From assembly GCF_000427335.1 (NCBI RefSeq), contig NZ_ATMR01000128.1, positions 1 through 64,000 on the forward strand: DNA of 64,000 nucleotides, written 5' to 3'. This DNA is from Winogradskyella psychrotolerans RS-3. GTDB lineage: Bacteria > Bacteroidota > Bacteroidia > Flavobacteriales > Flavobacteriaceae. The translations under genes were made by a program, and so were the position numbers. Position 1 is the first letter of the stretch. Each line of letters begins with the position of its first letter. This document shows, piece after piece, positions 50,119 to 60,400 of the stretch. Under the pieces are notes generated by a model, which saw only the letters and a list, made by a program, of their open reading frames with translations, made no database searches and had not been told where the DNA came from.

Positions 50119-51482
50119 CTAATCAGGATAATACCAAAATGGTATAGAAGCTTCAGTTTTTGATATAGTATCTGATTCTTTTAGTTCTCTTCGTTTTACA
50201 TAAAGCATATGTTTACCTTCTTCTATGTTTTTAATACCAATATAAGTTTCAAAGCCATTTTGCTTTTTTACGGTTTTTCCAAGTACAAAATCGGTTTTAT
50301 ACAGAGTAGAATCAATTTCAACAGAATAGAGCGTATTAAAAGTTTTTAAATAGTCACTTTTTAATGAGCTATCATTGGAGCCAGAATTCATGGAACCTAT
50401 TTCAGATGTAATCCCTCTAGTGTCTTCCTCAGGTTTTAAACTTGGGTTGAATTGGTAAATTTCGTCTTCTATAAATTTATCAAAAGCTATAAAGACTTTA
50501 ACGTATGGTTCGCTAATTACTTTACTATTAATCGCAATATTTTTAATGAAATCAGATTCCTCAACTAACATATCTTCGTAATTTAAAGAATTAGAAATGT
50601 TATTGCTCGAGTCCTCAATAAAATTAAAATAGTTAGATTGATTGTAATATAAAGAAGTCATCCATATCAATAAAATATATATAGGAAGTAAAAAAAGACT
50701 CAGCCGTTTTCCAAATTTATTGTCTAGAAAATTATAAATTAATGGTCGGTATAAAAAGGAAAGTGTGATAATGCTAAAAACCCAGTAGAAAGGAAAATAT
50801 ACTTTGCTAAGCCATTTTTTCTTTTTAAATAACCGAGCGTAATAAAGTCGATAAAAGTTAGTAGCATACCAATAACTACAAATGCTAAAAGGATAATACC
50901 AACGTACGTAGAAAAATCACGAAAGGTATGACCATTAAAAAACACTGAAATTATTGTAGCAATTGATCCTATGATTAGAACAAGAGCGAGTAAATAAAAG
51001 ATGAGTAAAAACGTGATTGCGAAAATAATGCTACAGTAGTCTTCTAATCTTGCAATATACCTATCAAACGAGCCTACTTTTATTTTTAGATAATTGCTAA
51101 ATCGTTCGGTATAATTTAAAGTGTCGTATTCAATGTCTCCAGAAACATACCGTAATCCTAAGGCACCAATCCATAAGCCTCGTAAAAGCACATGGAGAAG
51201 TAAGTTAAAAATTAATATGGAACATGCAGAAAGTGCAAGAATTAAAATCAATGTAAAAAACAGATTATTATCGTTTTGAGACTGGTGATAGGCCATCTTC
51301 ATTTCTAAAGCTGGATAGGCTGAGAATAATCCAAAAATAGCAAAACCAGAAATCAGCAATTCTAATTGCCAGCTTTCTTCTTGTAATCGATCTAATAATT
51401 TTTTAAACGCAGGTTTCTTGTAATCGTCGCTCATCTTTATATTGGGTAGATTGAAATTCAGGTTAAAATTAGACATATTCAA
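50119..51482 (-). CDS. Polytopic membrane protein, unknown function, apparent frameshift
   Basis: Read as one gene of about 454 residues split at a T6 run (50815-50820). Seven Ts would turn KRKNGLAKYIF into KRKKWLSKVYFPFYWVFS and continue through LIYNFLDNKFGKRLSLF into the second frame (IWMTSLYYNQSNYF). The N-terminal part has about five TM segments (about 35-55, 75-100, 145-175, 195-215); another TM follows the break, then a soluble, probably periplasmic C-terminal domain ending PFWYYPD. No family recognised. Divergent from the ECF sigma operon, which could control it. Confidence 0.7.
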
Positions 51483-51725
51483 TTAAAATCAATCTTTTTT
51501 ATTCTATTTTGAAACGCTTTCTAAATTCTATCGTTTTTATAATAGAACTCATCTTGATTTTTTGTTTTTAGCCGAAAATGAGAAGAAATTTATTCAGACG
51601 AGTCTATTTTGGAAAGTCATAGCATAGCTACGCGTAAAAAAATAGATGAAGAATGTGTGAATTTCAGCCATTTTTTAGGAAATAGAAAAAGTCAATATGA
51701 GTTCTTAAAACCGCTAACCAACCCA

Positions 51726-52271
51726 ATGCAGAAATTAGAAACTAAACTTATTAAGCTTTGCAAAAAAGGAAATCAAGTTGCGCAAATGCAAGTTTATGAT
51801 AAGTATAGTCAAGCTATGTTCACCATTGCCTGTCGATATCTAAGTGAAGAAGATGCAAAAGATGCGATGCAAGAAGGCTTTTTAAAAGCCTTTAGACATA
51901 TTGAATCTTATAAGCCAGAAGCCACTTTTGGAGCTTGGTTAAAACGGATTATCGTTAACCAATGTTTAGACGTTTTAAAGAAAAATAAAATAGAGTTTGA
52001 AGCGGTTGAGGTGTCAGAATTGCAGATTTCAAATGAGGATGATTGGCAATTTGATACTTCAATTACGAAACAAGAGATTTTATTTGCCATTGAGCAGATT
52101 AATGAAAAACATAGAATTGTAGTAAAGCTTTATTTATTAGAAGGCTACGATCACGAAGAGATTTCAGAGATATTAGAAATTCCCACAAAAACATCACGTA
52201 CACATCTAAGACGTGGTAAATTAAAGTTACAAGATCTATTAAAACATAAGTATAATGAAGCAAGATATTAG
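51726..52271 (+). CDS. ECF RNA polymerase sigma factor
   Basis: A 181-residue group IV sigma factor. It has sigma70 region 2 (about 20-90, DKYSQAMFTIACRYLSEEDAKDAMQ..) and region 4 (about 120-175, EQINEKHRIVVKLYLLEGYDHEEISEIL). The frame is open to 51609, but MQKLETKLIKLCKKGN at 51726 is the usual start. It overlaps the next gene by 17 bp, a typical sigma/anti-sigma pair. Confidence 0.85.
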   Translation: MQKLETKLIKLCKKGNQVAQMQVYDKYSQAMFTIACRYLSEEDAKDAMQEGFLKAFRHIESYKPEATFGAWLKRIIVNQCLDVLKKNKIEFEAVEVSELQISNEDDWQFDTSITKQEILFAIEQINEKHRIVVKLYLLEGYDHEEISEILEIPTKTSRTHLRRGKLKLQDLLKHKYNEARY

Positions 52272-52776
52272 AACCTTATTTACAGAGGAAGACGATTTAA
52301 AACCGCTTCCTAAAAATCATAGAAGTGAATTTGCAGATAAACTTAAGAAGCAATCCAAACCAAAACAGAATCCTTATGCTTGGTTAAGCGCTGCAGCTAT
52401 ATTGATTATTGCATTAGCTATAGGGTTTAATGTGAGGGACATGGAATCAAAACCAGAACTAAATCAAGTGTCTCCAATTATAGCACAAGTAGAAGCCGTA
52501 GAGGCAGAGTATCTTAAAGATATTGAAACCGAATGGCAGAGTTTTGTAGCTATCGCAGATGATGCCGTTTTGATAGAACGTTTCAGGAAAAAGCTAAAAG
52601 ACCTAGATACAGATTACAAAGCTATTTCTGTTCAGTTTAAAGACGATTCTAATAACATTTTAGTCATTGAGGCATTGGTTGAAAATCTTCAAACGCGATT
52701 ACAGATTTTAAAAGACATTCAAAATCACATCAACATATTAAATCAAACAAACGAACAATATGAAAACACTATTTAG
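52255..52776 (+). CDS. Probable membrane anti-sigma factor
   Basis: A 173-residue protein with a short cytosolic N-terminus (about 1-40), one TM helix (about 43-60) and a helical periplasmic C-terminus with coiled-coil character (about 75-170). Position after an overlapping ECF sigma gene suggests an anti-sigma role; no zinc motif is seen, so the assignment is by context. Confidence 0.65.
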   Translation: MKQDIRTLFTEEDDLKPLPKNHRSEFADKLKKQSKPKQNPYAWLSAAAILIIALAIGFNVRDMESKPELNQVSPIIAQVEAVEAEYLKDIETEWQSFVAIADDAVLIERFRKKLKDLDTDYKAISVQFKDDSNNILVIEALVENLQTRLQILKDIQNHINILNQTNEQYENTI

Positions 52777-53929
52777 ATTATTATTTGTATTGCTCATCAC
52801 AATGCAAACAGTATTAGGGCAAAATGTAAAAGTTTTCTCTAAAAGTTTTAAAACAGATAAAAATACAACCGCATATATTGAGATACCTGACGGTTCAGTG
52901 AAATTCGTGTCCTCACCAGACGATAGTATTCATATTGATTATGATATTAATTTTATTAAATTACCTAAAAAAGAACATCAAAGAATACTAGATAGTGTAA
53001 GAATTGAAGCGACTCAAGAAAACAATCTTATAAGTATTAAGAAACATCCAAATGTTAAGCAAAGTTTAAACGCATCTAGTTATGTATCTATTTTTTCATT
53101 AGATAGACTTATATACGAAGCAAAAGATACAACGACAATATCTAGAAAACTAAAGGAAGATATTTCAAATGAAATTACAGAAATTAAATCTTACAAATCA
53201 TATCATGAAGCAAGAGCAAAAATCATATATGTTAATGATTTAAAGCGAAAAGAGAGACTTCTAAAAAAAGCAGTTAAATGGCAAAATAACAGAAATTTTA
53301 AAAGAAATTTTATAATTAAAATCCCAAAGCACATCAGTCTTAAAATTATTGCTAAAGGTAGTTTGCTAAATTTTCATGACGAATTTGATAATCAATTATC
53401 CCTTCGTTTAGATTATGGAAGACTCTACATCAATAGAATAGAAAACCCAAAAAATGAATTGAAAATTCATAATTCTTTATTGATTGCTCGTAATATTTCT
53501 GGTGGTAAACTAGAAACAGATAGAGTTTTTAAGGCTTTAATAACAGAATTAAATAATGTAGATATTGAATCTGAATTCTCAAAAATAGAAATTGGTGAAT
53601 TAGGAAGCAATAATAAAATCACAGACTTTAATAGTGAATATTTCTTTTATAATTGGACTGAAGATTTTCAACGTTTCGATCTATTTTCCGACTACTCAAA
53701 AATTCATTTTTTCTATCCAAATTTAAATCATGGTTTGGAAGTCATTGGTTATAATACTAGGAATGTCGTGGGAAACGACAATTTTGAAGTAACAATGCAA
53801 CCAAAAAGTAAGGAGAGAAATCGATTAATGTCCAAGCCATTAAACCCAAAAGAGAAATCTTCGGGTTTTATTTTCTTTGATATTATCAATGGTATTATTT
53901 ACTCATACAACGATTCAATCAAAAAATAA
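52760..53929 (+). CDS. Secreted DUF4097-like protein of the ECF operon
   Basis: A 389-residue protein with signal peptide (MKTLFRLLFVLLITMQTVLGQ). Beta-strand-rich sequence with repeating hydrophobic/polar strands, such as KISLKIIAKGSLLNFHDEFD-like segments and LRLDYGRLYI, resembles the DUF4097 putative-adhesin beta-solenoid. Third gene of the sigma/anti-sigma operon (17-bp overlap). Its role may be as a periplasmic sensor or cell-surface part; not established. Confidence 0.6.
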   Translation: MKTLFRLLFVLLITMQTVLGQNVKVFSKSFKTDKNTTAYIEIPDGSVKFVSSPDDSIHIDYDINFIKLPKKEHQRILDSVRIEATQENNLISIKKHPNVKQSLNASSYVSIFSLDRLIYEAKDTTTISRKLKEDISNEITEIKSYKSYHEARAKIIYVNDLKRKERLLKKAVKWQNNRNFKRNFIIKIPKHISLKIIAKGSLLNFHDEFDNQLSLRLDYGRLYINRIENPKNELKIHNSLLIARNISGGKLETDRVFKALITELNNVDIESEFSKIEIGELGSNNKITDFNSEYFFYNWTEDFQRFDLFSDYSKIHFFYPNLNHGLEVIGYNTRNVVGNDNFEVTMQPKSKERNRLMSKPLNPKEKSSGFIFFDIINGIIYSYNDSIKK

Positions 53930-53958
53930 AATTTAAATAATTCATTCTTAAAACAAAC

Positions 53959-53993
53959 AAAAAAAGCACTTAGGGTCACTAAGTGCTTTTTAT
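53959..53993. terminator. Bidirectional terminator
   Basis: AAAAAGCACTTAG / CTAAGTGCTTTTT 13-bp stem, loop GGTCA, between convergent genes. Confidence 0.9.
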
Positions 53994-54000
53994 TTTTTCT

Positions 54001-54063
54001 AACAGCCAACAGCCAACAGCCAACAGCCAACAGCCAACAGCCAACAGCCAACAGCCAACAGCC
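54001..54063. repeat. Nine-copy heptanucleotide tandem repeat
   Basis: AACAGCC repeated nine times without a mismatch, beginning 10 bp beyond the helicase stop (TAG at 54074). On the helicase mRNA it reads GGCTGTT. It is extragenic and likely unstable in copy number. Confidence 0.95.
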
Positions 54064-54073
54064 AAGAGCTAAT

Positions 54074-55309
54074 CTAATACCAACGCTTTTTCTTCTTCTT
54101 AGAAGCTTCACTTTTACGACCTTTCTTATACTTACTACCTTGTCTTTTATGGACAACAGGTTCCGCTTTCGGATCTAACGGATAAGGATGATCGGTTACT
54201 ACCGGAATCTGAACATTAATAGCTTGTTCTATCTTTTTTACATAATTCTTCTCATCAGCAGAACACAGTGAATACGCATTACCTGTATGTCCGGCTCTAC
54301 CAGTTCTACCAATACGATGTACATACGTTTCGGGTATGCCTGGCATATCAAAATTAAGAACGTTGTCTAACTCATTAATGTCAATGCCACGTGCTGCAAC
54401 ATCTGTAGCAATAAGGATTTTAACGTAACCGTTTTTAAATTTGTTTAAAGCCGTTTGTCTTTCACTTTGAGGTTTATCACCATGAATGCTATTTACTGAG
54501 AATCCATTTTTCAACAACGTTTCTTCAAGCTTATCTACACCATTTCTAGTACGTCTAAAAATAAGAACGTTACCTTCAATAGTGTTACGCATTAAATGTA
54601 AACACAGTTCAATTTTATTCTGTTTAGGCACATAATACAATGTCTGATTTACATTTTTAGCAACCGATTTTGTCGGAGTCACATCAATACGTTCAGGATC
54701 TTTAAGTAGTGTATTGGCTAATTCTTCAATTTTAAATGGAATCGTTGCCGAAAATAATAAGGTTTGTTTTTCTTGAGGACAAAGACGTTCTATCTTTTTT
54801 ACATCATCAATAAAGCCCATGGCCAACATTAAATCGGCTTCATCCAAAACAAAAGTTTCAATGAAATCGAGATTAATATAATCTTGTTTGTGTAAATCGA
54901 GTAAACGACCAGGAGTGGCGACTAAAATATCGACACCTTTTTTTAATACATCTATTTGAGGTTCTATAGATGAACCACCAAAAACGACTAAAGACGTTAG
55001 ATTCGTAAACTCAGCATAGGTTTTAAAATTCTTCTGAATCTGAATAGCCAATTCTCTTGTTGGACTTATAATTAGTGCTCTTATCTTTTTACCCTTTTTT
55101 GGTGCATCTTGCTTATCATACAATTTTTGCAAAATAGGTAACGCAAAAGCAGCTGTTTTTCCTGTACCTGTTTGTGCAGATACAATAACATCTTTACCCT
55201 CTAAAATTAGTGGAATAGAACGTTGTTGAACTAAAGTTGGTTCAACATAACCAGAAGCTGCAACAGCTTTTTGAATGGGTTTTATAAGATGTAAGTCTTT
55301 AAATGACAT
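54074..55309 (-). CDS. DEAD-box RNA helicase (RhlE-like)
   Basis: A 411-residue ATP-dependent RNA helicase. Start MSFKDLHLIKPIQKA at 55309 is preferred over 55336. Q motif (LVQQRSIPLILEGKD), motif I AQTGTGKT, Ia PTRELAIQ, II DEAD, III SAT, V RGIDI, VI HRIGRTGRAG; the C-terminal tail is strongly basic (KRQGSKYKKGRKSEASKKKK). This is a ribosome-assembly or RNA-decay type helicase. A heptamer repeat lies in its 3' UTR. Confidence 0.92.
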   Translation of the reverse strand: MSFKDLHLIKPIQKAVAASGYVEPTLVQQRSIPLILEGKDVIVSAQTGTGKTAAFALPILQKLYDKQDAPKKGKKIRALIISPTRELAIQIQKNFKTYAEFTNLTSLVVFGGSSIEPQIDVLKKGVDILVATPGRLLDLHKQDYINLDFIETFVLDEADLMLAMGFIDDVKKIERLCPQEKQTLLFSATIPFKIEELANTLLKDPERIDVTPTKSVAKNVNQTLYYVPKQNKIELCLHLMRNTIEGNVLIFRRTRNGVDKLEETLLKNGFSVNSIHGDKPQSERQTALNKFKNGYVKILIATDVAARGIDINELDNVLNFDMPGIPETYVHRIGRTGRAGHTGNAYSLCSADEKNYVKKIEQAINVQIPVVTDHPYPLDPKAEPVVHKRQGSKYKKGRKSEASKKKKKRWY

Positions 55310-55331
55310 AGGTATTGTGTTTATTAAGTTT

Positions 55332-55402
55332 GTCATTCCTGCGAAAGCAGGAATCCACTTTGTTAATCGTAGCTTGTAGATTCCTGCCTTCGCAGGACCG
55401 AC
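55332..55402. repeat. Inverted CCTGCGAAAGCAGG-type extragenic repeat
   Basis: TTCCTGC-GAAA-GCAGGAA (55336-55353) and the related CCTGC-CTTC-GCAGG (55383-55396) form two hairpins that are also complementary to each other. It looks like a REP-type element common in flavobacterial intergenic DNA. Confidence 0.6.
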
Positions 55403-55473
55403 AAATAAGGTAACAAAGGTAGAATATTTGTTAATTCAAACTTTGGTATAAAAATTTTAAAATTACAAACCGC

Positions 55474-55546
55474 TTATTTCGAGTGATTTGTGAAGTGTAA
55501 GCAAGTAGCATCGAGAACTCTATTGATTCAATTACTTCTCGAAATA
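55474..55546. repeat. TTTCGAG...CTCGAAA extragenic repeat
   Basis: TTATTTCGAG (55474) and TTCTCGAAATA (about 55536) form distant arms of an inverted repeat, related to the arm at 11-41. Confidence 0.45.
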
Positions 55547-55587
55547 CTCCGCTGAAAAAAAGGATTACTCTAAGTAACGTAATCTTA

Positions 55588-56544
55588 TTAAAAACGTTCT
55601 TTTATCCAGTCGTTTTGTTCTTGTTCTGTTAAAAAGGTCCAAGCGATAAACCTACTAACTTTATGGCCTTGTCCCATTTCTATAGTTTTTACAACAGTCG
55701 CATTCACTTTTTCTAAAACTTTATAAGTTGGTTTTAGCGTCACTTCTTTCGAAATTAAACTTGTAAACCAGAAGCATTGTTTGCCAAAATGCTTGCTTTC
55801 ATAAATCATGTCTTTTACAAAGCGTGCTTCACCTCCTTTGGTCCATAATTCGTTATGTTGTCCGCCAAAATTTAAAAGTGCTTTATTAGGGCGTTTCCCT
55901 TTAAGATTCCTTTGTTTTTTTAAGCTTGCTTTTTGAGCATCTTCTGCAGACGCATGAAACGGTGGATTACAAATAGAGAAATCTACTTTTTCTTCAGGTT
56001 TTAAAATATCATAAAAAAAGTTGTTCGCTTTCTCTTGACGTCTAATTTCTAGAGTAGATCTTAAATCATAATTTTTCTGCTCAATTTCTTTCGCAGATAT
56101 AATAGCGGCTTCATCGGTATCACTTCCTATAAATGACCATCCATATTCATGATGACCAATAATAGGGTAAATACAATTGGCACCCACACCAATATCAATA
56201 CCTTTAATATGATTTCCTTTAGGAATAACAGTGCCTTCACCTTTTAAAAGGTCGGCAATATTATGAATGTAATCTGCTCTTCCTGGAATCGGTGGGCATA
56301 AATAATGCTCAGGAATATCCCAGTAGTCTAATCCGTAATGGTGAATTAGTAAAGCCTTGTTCAATGCTTTAACAGCCGCAGGATTAAAAAAATCGATGGA
56401 ATCGTCACCGTATTTATTAGGTGCAACATAAGGACTTAATTTTGGTGAACTTTTTATAAGTGCGTCAAAATTGTAGCGTGATCTATGTTGATTTCTTGGG
56501 TGAAGTTCTGATTTTACTTCAGGATGCTGTTTTTTCTTTTCCAA
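55588..56544 (-). CDS. rlmF: 23S rRNA (adenine-1618-N6) methyltransferase RlmF
   Basis: A 318-residue SAM-dependent methyltransferase. It begins MEKKKQHPEVKSELHPRNQH, family-typical. It has the SAM-binding GIDIGVGANCIYPIIG (about 110-125) and the catalytic NPPFHAS motif (about 188-194). It modifies A1618 of 23S rRNA. Lone gene. Confidence 0.9.
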   Translation of the reverse strand: MEKKKQHPEVKSELHPRNQHRSRYNFDALIKSSPKLSPYVAPNKYGDDSIDFFNPAAVKALNKALLIHHYGLDYWDIPEHYLCPPIPGRADYIHNIADLLKGEGTVIPKGNHIKGIDIGVGANCIYPIIGHHEYGWSFIGSDTDEAAIISAKEIEQKNYDLRSTLEIRRQEKANNFFYDILKPEEKVDFSICNPPFHASAEDAQKASLKKQRNLKGKRPNKALLNFGGQHNELWTKGGEARFVKDMIYESKHFGKQCFWFTSLISKEVTLKPTYKVLEKVNATVVKTIEMGQGHKVSRFIAWTFLTEQEQNDWIKERF

Positions 56545-56580
56545 TACTTAATAATTTATGGAGGCAAAGATAGTGGAAAA

Positions 56581-56620
56581 GAAATTGGGTTATTGAGACC
56601 TTAGCCTAAATAACCCAATT
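56581..56620 (-). terminator. Terminator of the DUF4377/META gene
   Basis: AATTGGGTTATT / AATAACCCAATT 12-bp stem followed on the minus strand by TCTTTT. Confidence 0.75.
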
Positions 56621-56645
56621 CATTTTGAATATAATAACAATGAAA

Positions 56646-57325
56646 TTAATCTACTTTTTTGAAACGTAGCATTTCGTCACCAGCTTCATTGTAAAAAGTT
56701 AACGTTAACCCTTCTTTTTATACGTTGAAATGCTGTTAAATGCCTTGTCAAAACGATCTGGAATTGCCATATCCATACACATTTTTCGAGTGGATGCCAT
56801 AGCGCCAAACTCAATAGTATCAGAAGTGATGTTTTTTATTTGTCCGGTGTAATTATTACAACCATTAGTTCCAGAAGCGCGCATTTCAGTGGTGTTTAGT
56901 TCAAGCGTTGGTACATTACTTGTGCTTTCTATCACTTTACCATTAATATGTGTGGCCGCCCAAATATCGTGAATCGCTAATTTTGGATCTTGCTTTTTTT
57001 CTAACACTTTTATAAGATCATATTGAATTGAAGATGCATCAGCAGGAACACCTTCAGCATCTAACTGTGTTTCTGTAACTTCAATTTTTTGTAAGTAACC
57101 AGGTTCAAAAGTGAAACCATTTATAGGTGCATAAAAATTAGACCATTCTGCATTTTCATGATTCTCGGCTTTTGAAATCTGCAAACATGTTGTTTTTCCG
57201 ACTCCAGCATCGCAATCTACTTTGGCGCTGTTTACCCAATAGGTAGCTGTCGTTTTTTTTGTTGTGGAGCAAGAGGTTAGCATTACTGTTAAAATTACTA
57301 CTGACATTGTTTTTAGTATAGTCAT
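56646..57325 (-). CDS. DUF4377 + META (HslJ-like) lipoprotein, apparent frameshift
   Basis: A lipoprotein (lipobox LTSCSTT) of about 226 residues with an N-terminal DUF4377 domain (about 25-110, WVNSAKVDCDAG..) and a C-terminal META domain (about 115-226, SGTNGCNNYTG..). The frame ends early at KKKG because of a T5 run (56715-56719). Six Ts would read KKEGLTLTFYNEAGDEMLRF and stop at 56646, a normal META end. Role: META proteins are stress-linked envelope proteins; function not defined. Confidence 0.8.
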
Positions 57326-57400
57326 AAATATAAATATTGGTTATGATAGTTGAAAATCAAAAGTCTTGCCAATTTTAAATTAAACACCATAGTTTGATTA

Positions 57401-60400
57401 CTATTCCATAGTAACTACCAAATCATCTTGTTTAACCATACTACCTTCAGATAAGCTTACCGATTTTATTTTTCCGGATTTATGTGCTGTAACGGTTGTT
57501 TCCATTTTCATGGCTTCAATGACGAACAAAGGATCATTTTCCTTAACGTTTGAACCCTTCTTTACTAAAACTTTATATAACGATCCTTGCAAAGGAGCTC
57601 CAATTTGGTTGGCATCTTCTTTATCAATTTTTACGTTTTCTACTTTAGTTATATTTAATGACGTATCAAATATTTCAACAAATCGGTTTTCACCATTCAC
57701 TTTAAAAAAGACCGTTCTTATACCTGCATCATTGGGAATACTTACCGAAAGTAATTTTACAATTATCGTTTTTCCTGGTTCAAGCGTAATGTTGGTTTCT
57801 TCTTGAAGTTTCATGCCAAAAAAGAAATCTTTAGTTGGTATGAGTGCTATATTTCCGTAAAGTTTATAATTTTCATGGGCTTTCTCAAAAACTTTTGGAT
57901 ATAACATAAACGATAAAAAGTCTTCCATTTCAATAGGTCTTGTAAAGCCTTGTTGGAATTTTGTCTTGAAAGCAGTAAATTCCTTTGTGAAATCTACAGG
58001 TGTTAAATGGGCATTTGGTCGGTCTGTATAGGCTTCTTTATTTTTTAATATAATTTTTTGAAGTGTTTTAGGAAAGCCTCCAACAGGTTGACCTAAATCT
58101 CCTTTAAAGAAATTGATTACCGATTCTGGAAACGAAATCGTTTCACCACGCTCCATAACATCATCTGGAGTGAGATTATTAGTTACCATAAAAATAGCCA
58201 TATCACCAACCACTTTAGAGCTTGGGGTTACTTTGATGAGGTTGCCAAACATGGCATTGATTTGCGCATACATTTTCTTGACGTCATCAAAACGGTCTCC
58301 TAATCCTAAGGCAATGGCTTGTGGTCTTAAATTTGAATATTGACCGCCAGGAATTTCATGTTGATACACCTCAGCTGTTCCTGCTTTTAAACCCGATTCA
58401 AAAGGATAGTACATTTCGCGTGTATCTTCCCAATAGTTTGAAAACTGATTAAGCATATTCATATCAAAGTCATGCGCACGTTCTTGGCCTTTCATCATTT
58501 CAACAACGGCATTAAAGTTGGGTTGCGAAGTCAATCCAGATAAGCCGCCAAGAGCCACATCAACCACATCAACTTCGGCTTCAATGGCTTTTAAATAGGT
58601 TGCAGTTTGTAAGGATGAGGTATCGTGCGTATGTAGTTGAATAGGAATATTTACAGTGTCTTTTAGAGCACCAACTAATTCTGTAGCAGCATACGGTTTT
58701 AGTAAGCCAGCCATATCTTTAATAGCAATCATATGTGCACCTGCATTTTCTAAATCTTTAGCGAGTTGCGTATAATAGTTGAGGTTGTATTTGGTTTGCT
58801 TTGGGTCTAAAATATCACCAGTGTAACTGATCGCAGCTTGCGCGATTCCACCTGTTTTATCACGAACATAATTTATACTAGGTTCCATCGCTTTTACCCA
58901 ATTCAGCGAGTCGAAAATTCTAAAAATATCAACTCCATTTTCCCAAGATTTTTCAACAAATTTCTCAATTAAATTATCAGGATAGGCTTTATAACCCACA
59001 GCATTAGAGCCGCGTAATAACATTTGAAATAAAATATTTGGAACGGCTTTACGTAATTCTCTTAAGCGTGTCCATGGACTTTCATGTAAAAAGCGCATGC
59101 AAACATCAAAGGTTGCTCCTCCCCACACTTCCATACTGAAAGTGTTAGGATGGTTTTTTGCGAAACTTTCGGCCACTTTTAGCATATCGTAACTTCGCAT
59201 GCGTGTTGCTAAAAGCGATTGATGCGCATCGCGCATGGTGGTATCTGTATAATGTATTTTGTTATCGTCTTTTAGCCATTGGCAAAATGCTTCAGGACCT
59301 AATTCTGTTAATAGATCTTTGGTGCCTTTTGGAAAAGCCTCCGAACGATTGTATTTTGGAACTTTAGCAGTTCTAAAGACTTTTGATTGGTCAATATTTT
59401 TAACATCAGAATTGCCATTGACAATCACTTCAGCCAAGAAATTAACAGCTTTAGTTGTTCGGTCTTGAGGTAGTTTTATTTCGAATAAAGCTGGAGTATT
59501 CTGAATAAAATTGACAGTGACCTTTCCTTCCTTAAAGGTCTCATGCTGAATGACATTTTGAAGAAAATGAATGTTAGTTTTTACACCTCTAATTCTAAAT
59601 TCTTTTAAGGCACGTGTCATTTTCCGAACCGCTCCATCAAGAGTTCTACCATGTGCAGATACTTTTACAAGCATAGAATCAAAAAACGGACTCACGTTAT
59701 ATCCTTGGTAAATACTACCTGCATCCAAGCGAATTCCCATTCCCGAAGCACTTCGATAAGTGGTAATATTTCCGTAATCTGGTGTAAAATTGTTTTCAGG
59801 GTCTTCGGTTGTCAATCTGCATTGTAAAGCAAAACCGTAAGTTGCTAATGATTCTTGTTCGTATATTTTTATTTGCTGATCAGATAATTTGTAACCACCA
59901 GCAATGAAAATTTGCGTTTTTACCAAATCGATTCCAGTGACCATTTCCGTAACCGTATGCTCAACTTGAATTCTGGGGTTGACTTCAATAAAATAGACAC
60001 GGTCTTCTTGGTCGACTAAAAACTCAACTGTTCCAATATTATTATAATTAACTTCGGAAGTAATAACGACAGCATATCTGTATAAAGCATCTTTTACCGT
60101 TTGAGAAATGTTATAAGAAGGTGCGATTTCAACTACTTTTTGATGTCGTCGTTGTACAGAACAATCACGCTCAAATAAATGACGAATATTACCATGTTTG
60201 TCGGCTACAATTTGTACTTCAATATGTTTTGGGTTTTCAACATACTTCTCTAAAAACATGGTGTCGTCACCAAACGCATTTAAAGATTCGTTTTTAGCGG
60301 AATCAAAATGTTGCTCTAAATCTTTATCGTTCCTAACTACACGCATACCGCGTCCACCTCCTCCAGAAGCGGCTTTTAGCATTAAAGGATAACCAATCTC

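Noticed and set aside
54001..54063. CRISPR-like repeat array
   Set aside because: Units of 7 bp without spacers form a simple tandem repeat, not a CRISPR array.
53899..54156. Minus-strand ORF of 85 residues with GCWLLAV repeats
   Set aside because: It is only the heptamer array read in frame (three heptamers encode seven residues), between a terminator and the helicase gene; no family resemblance.
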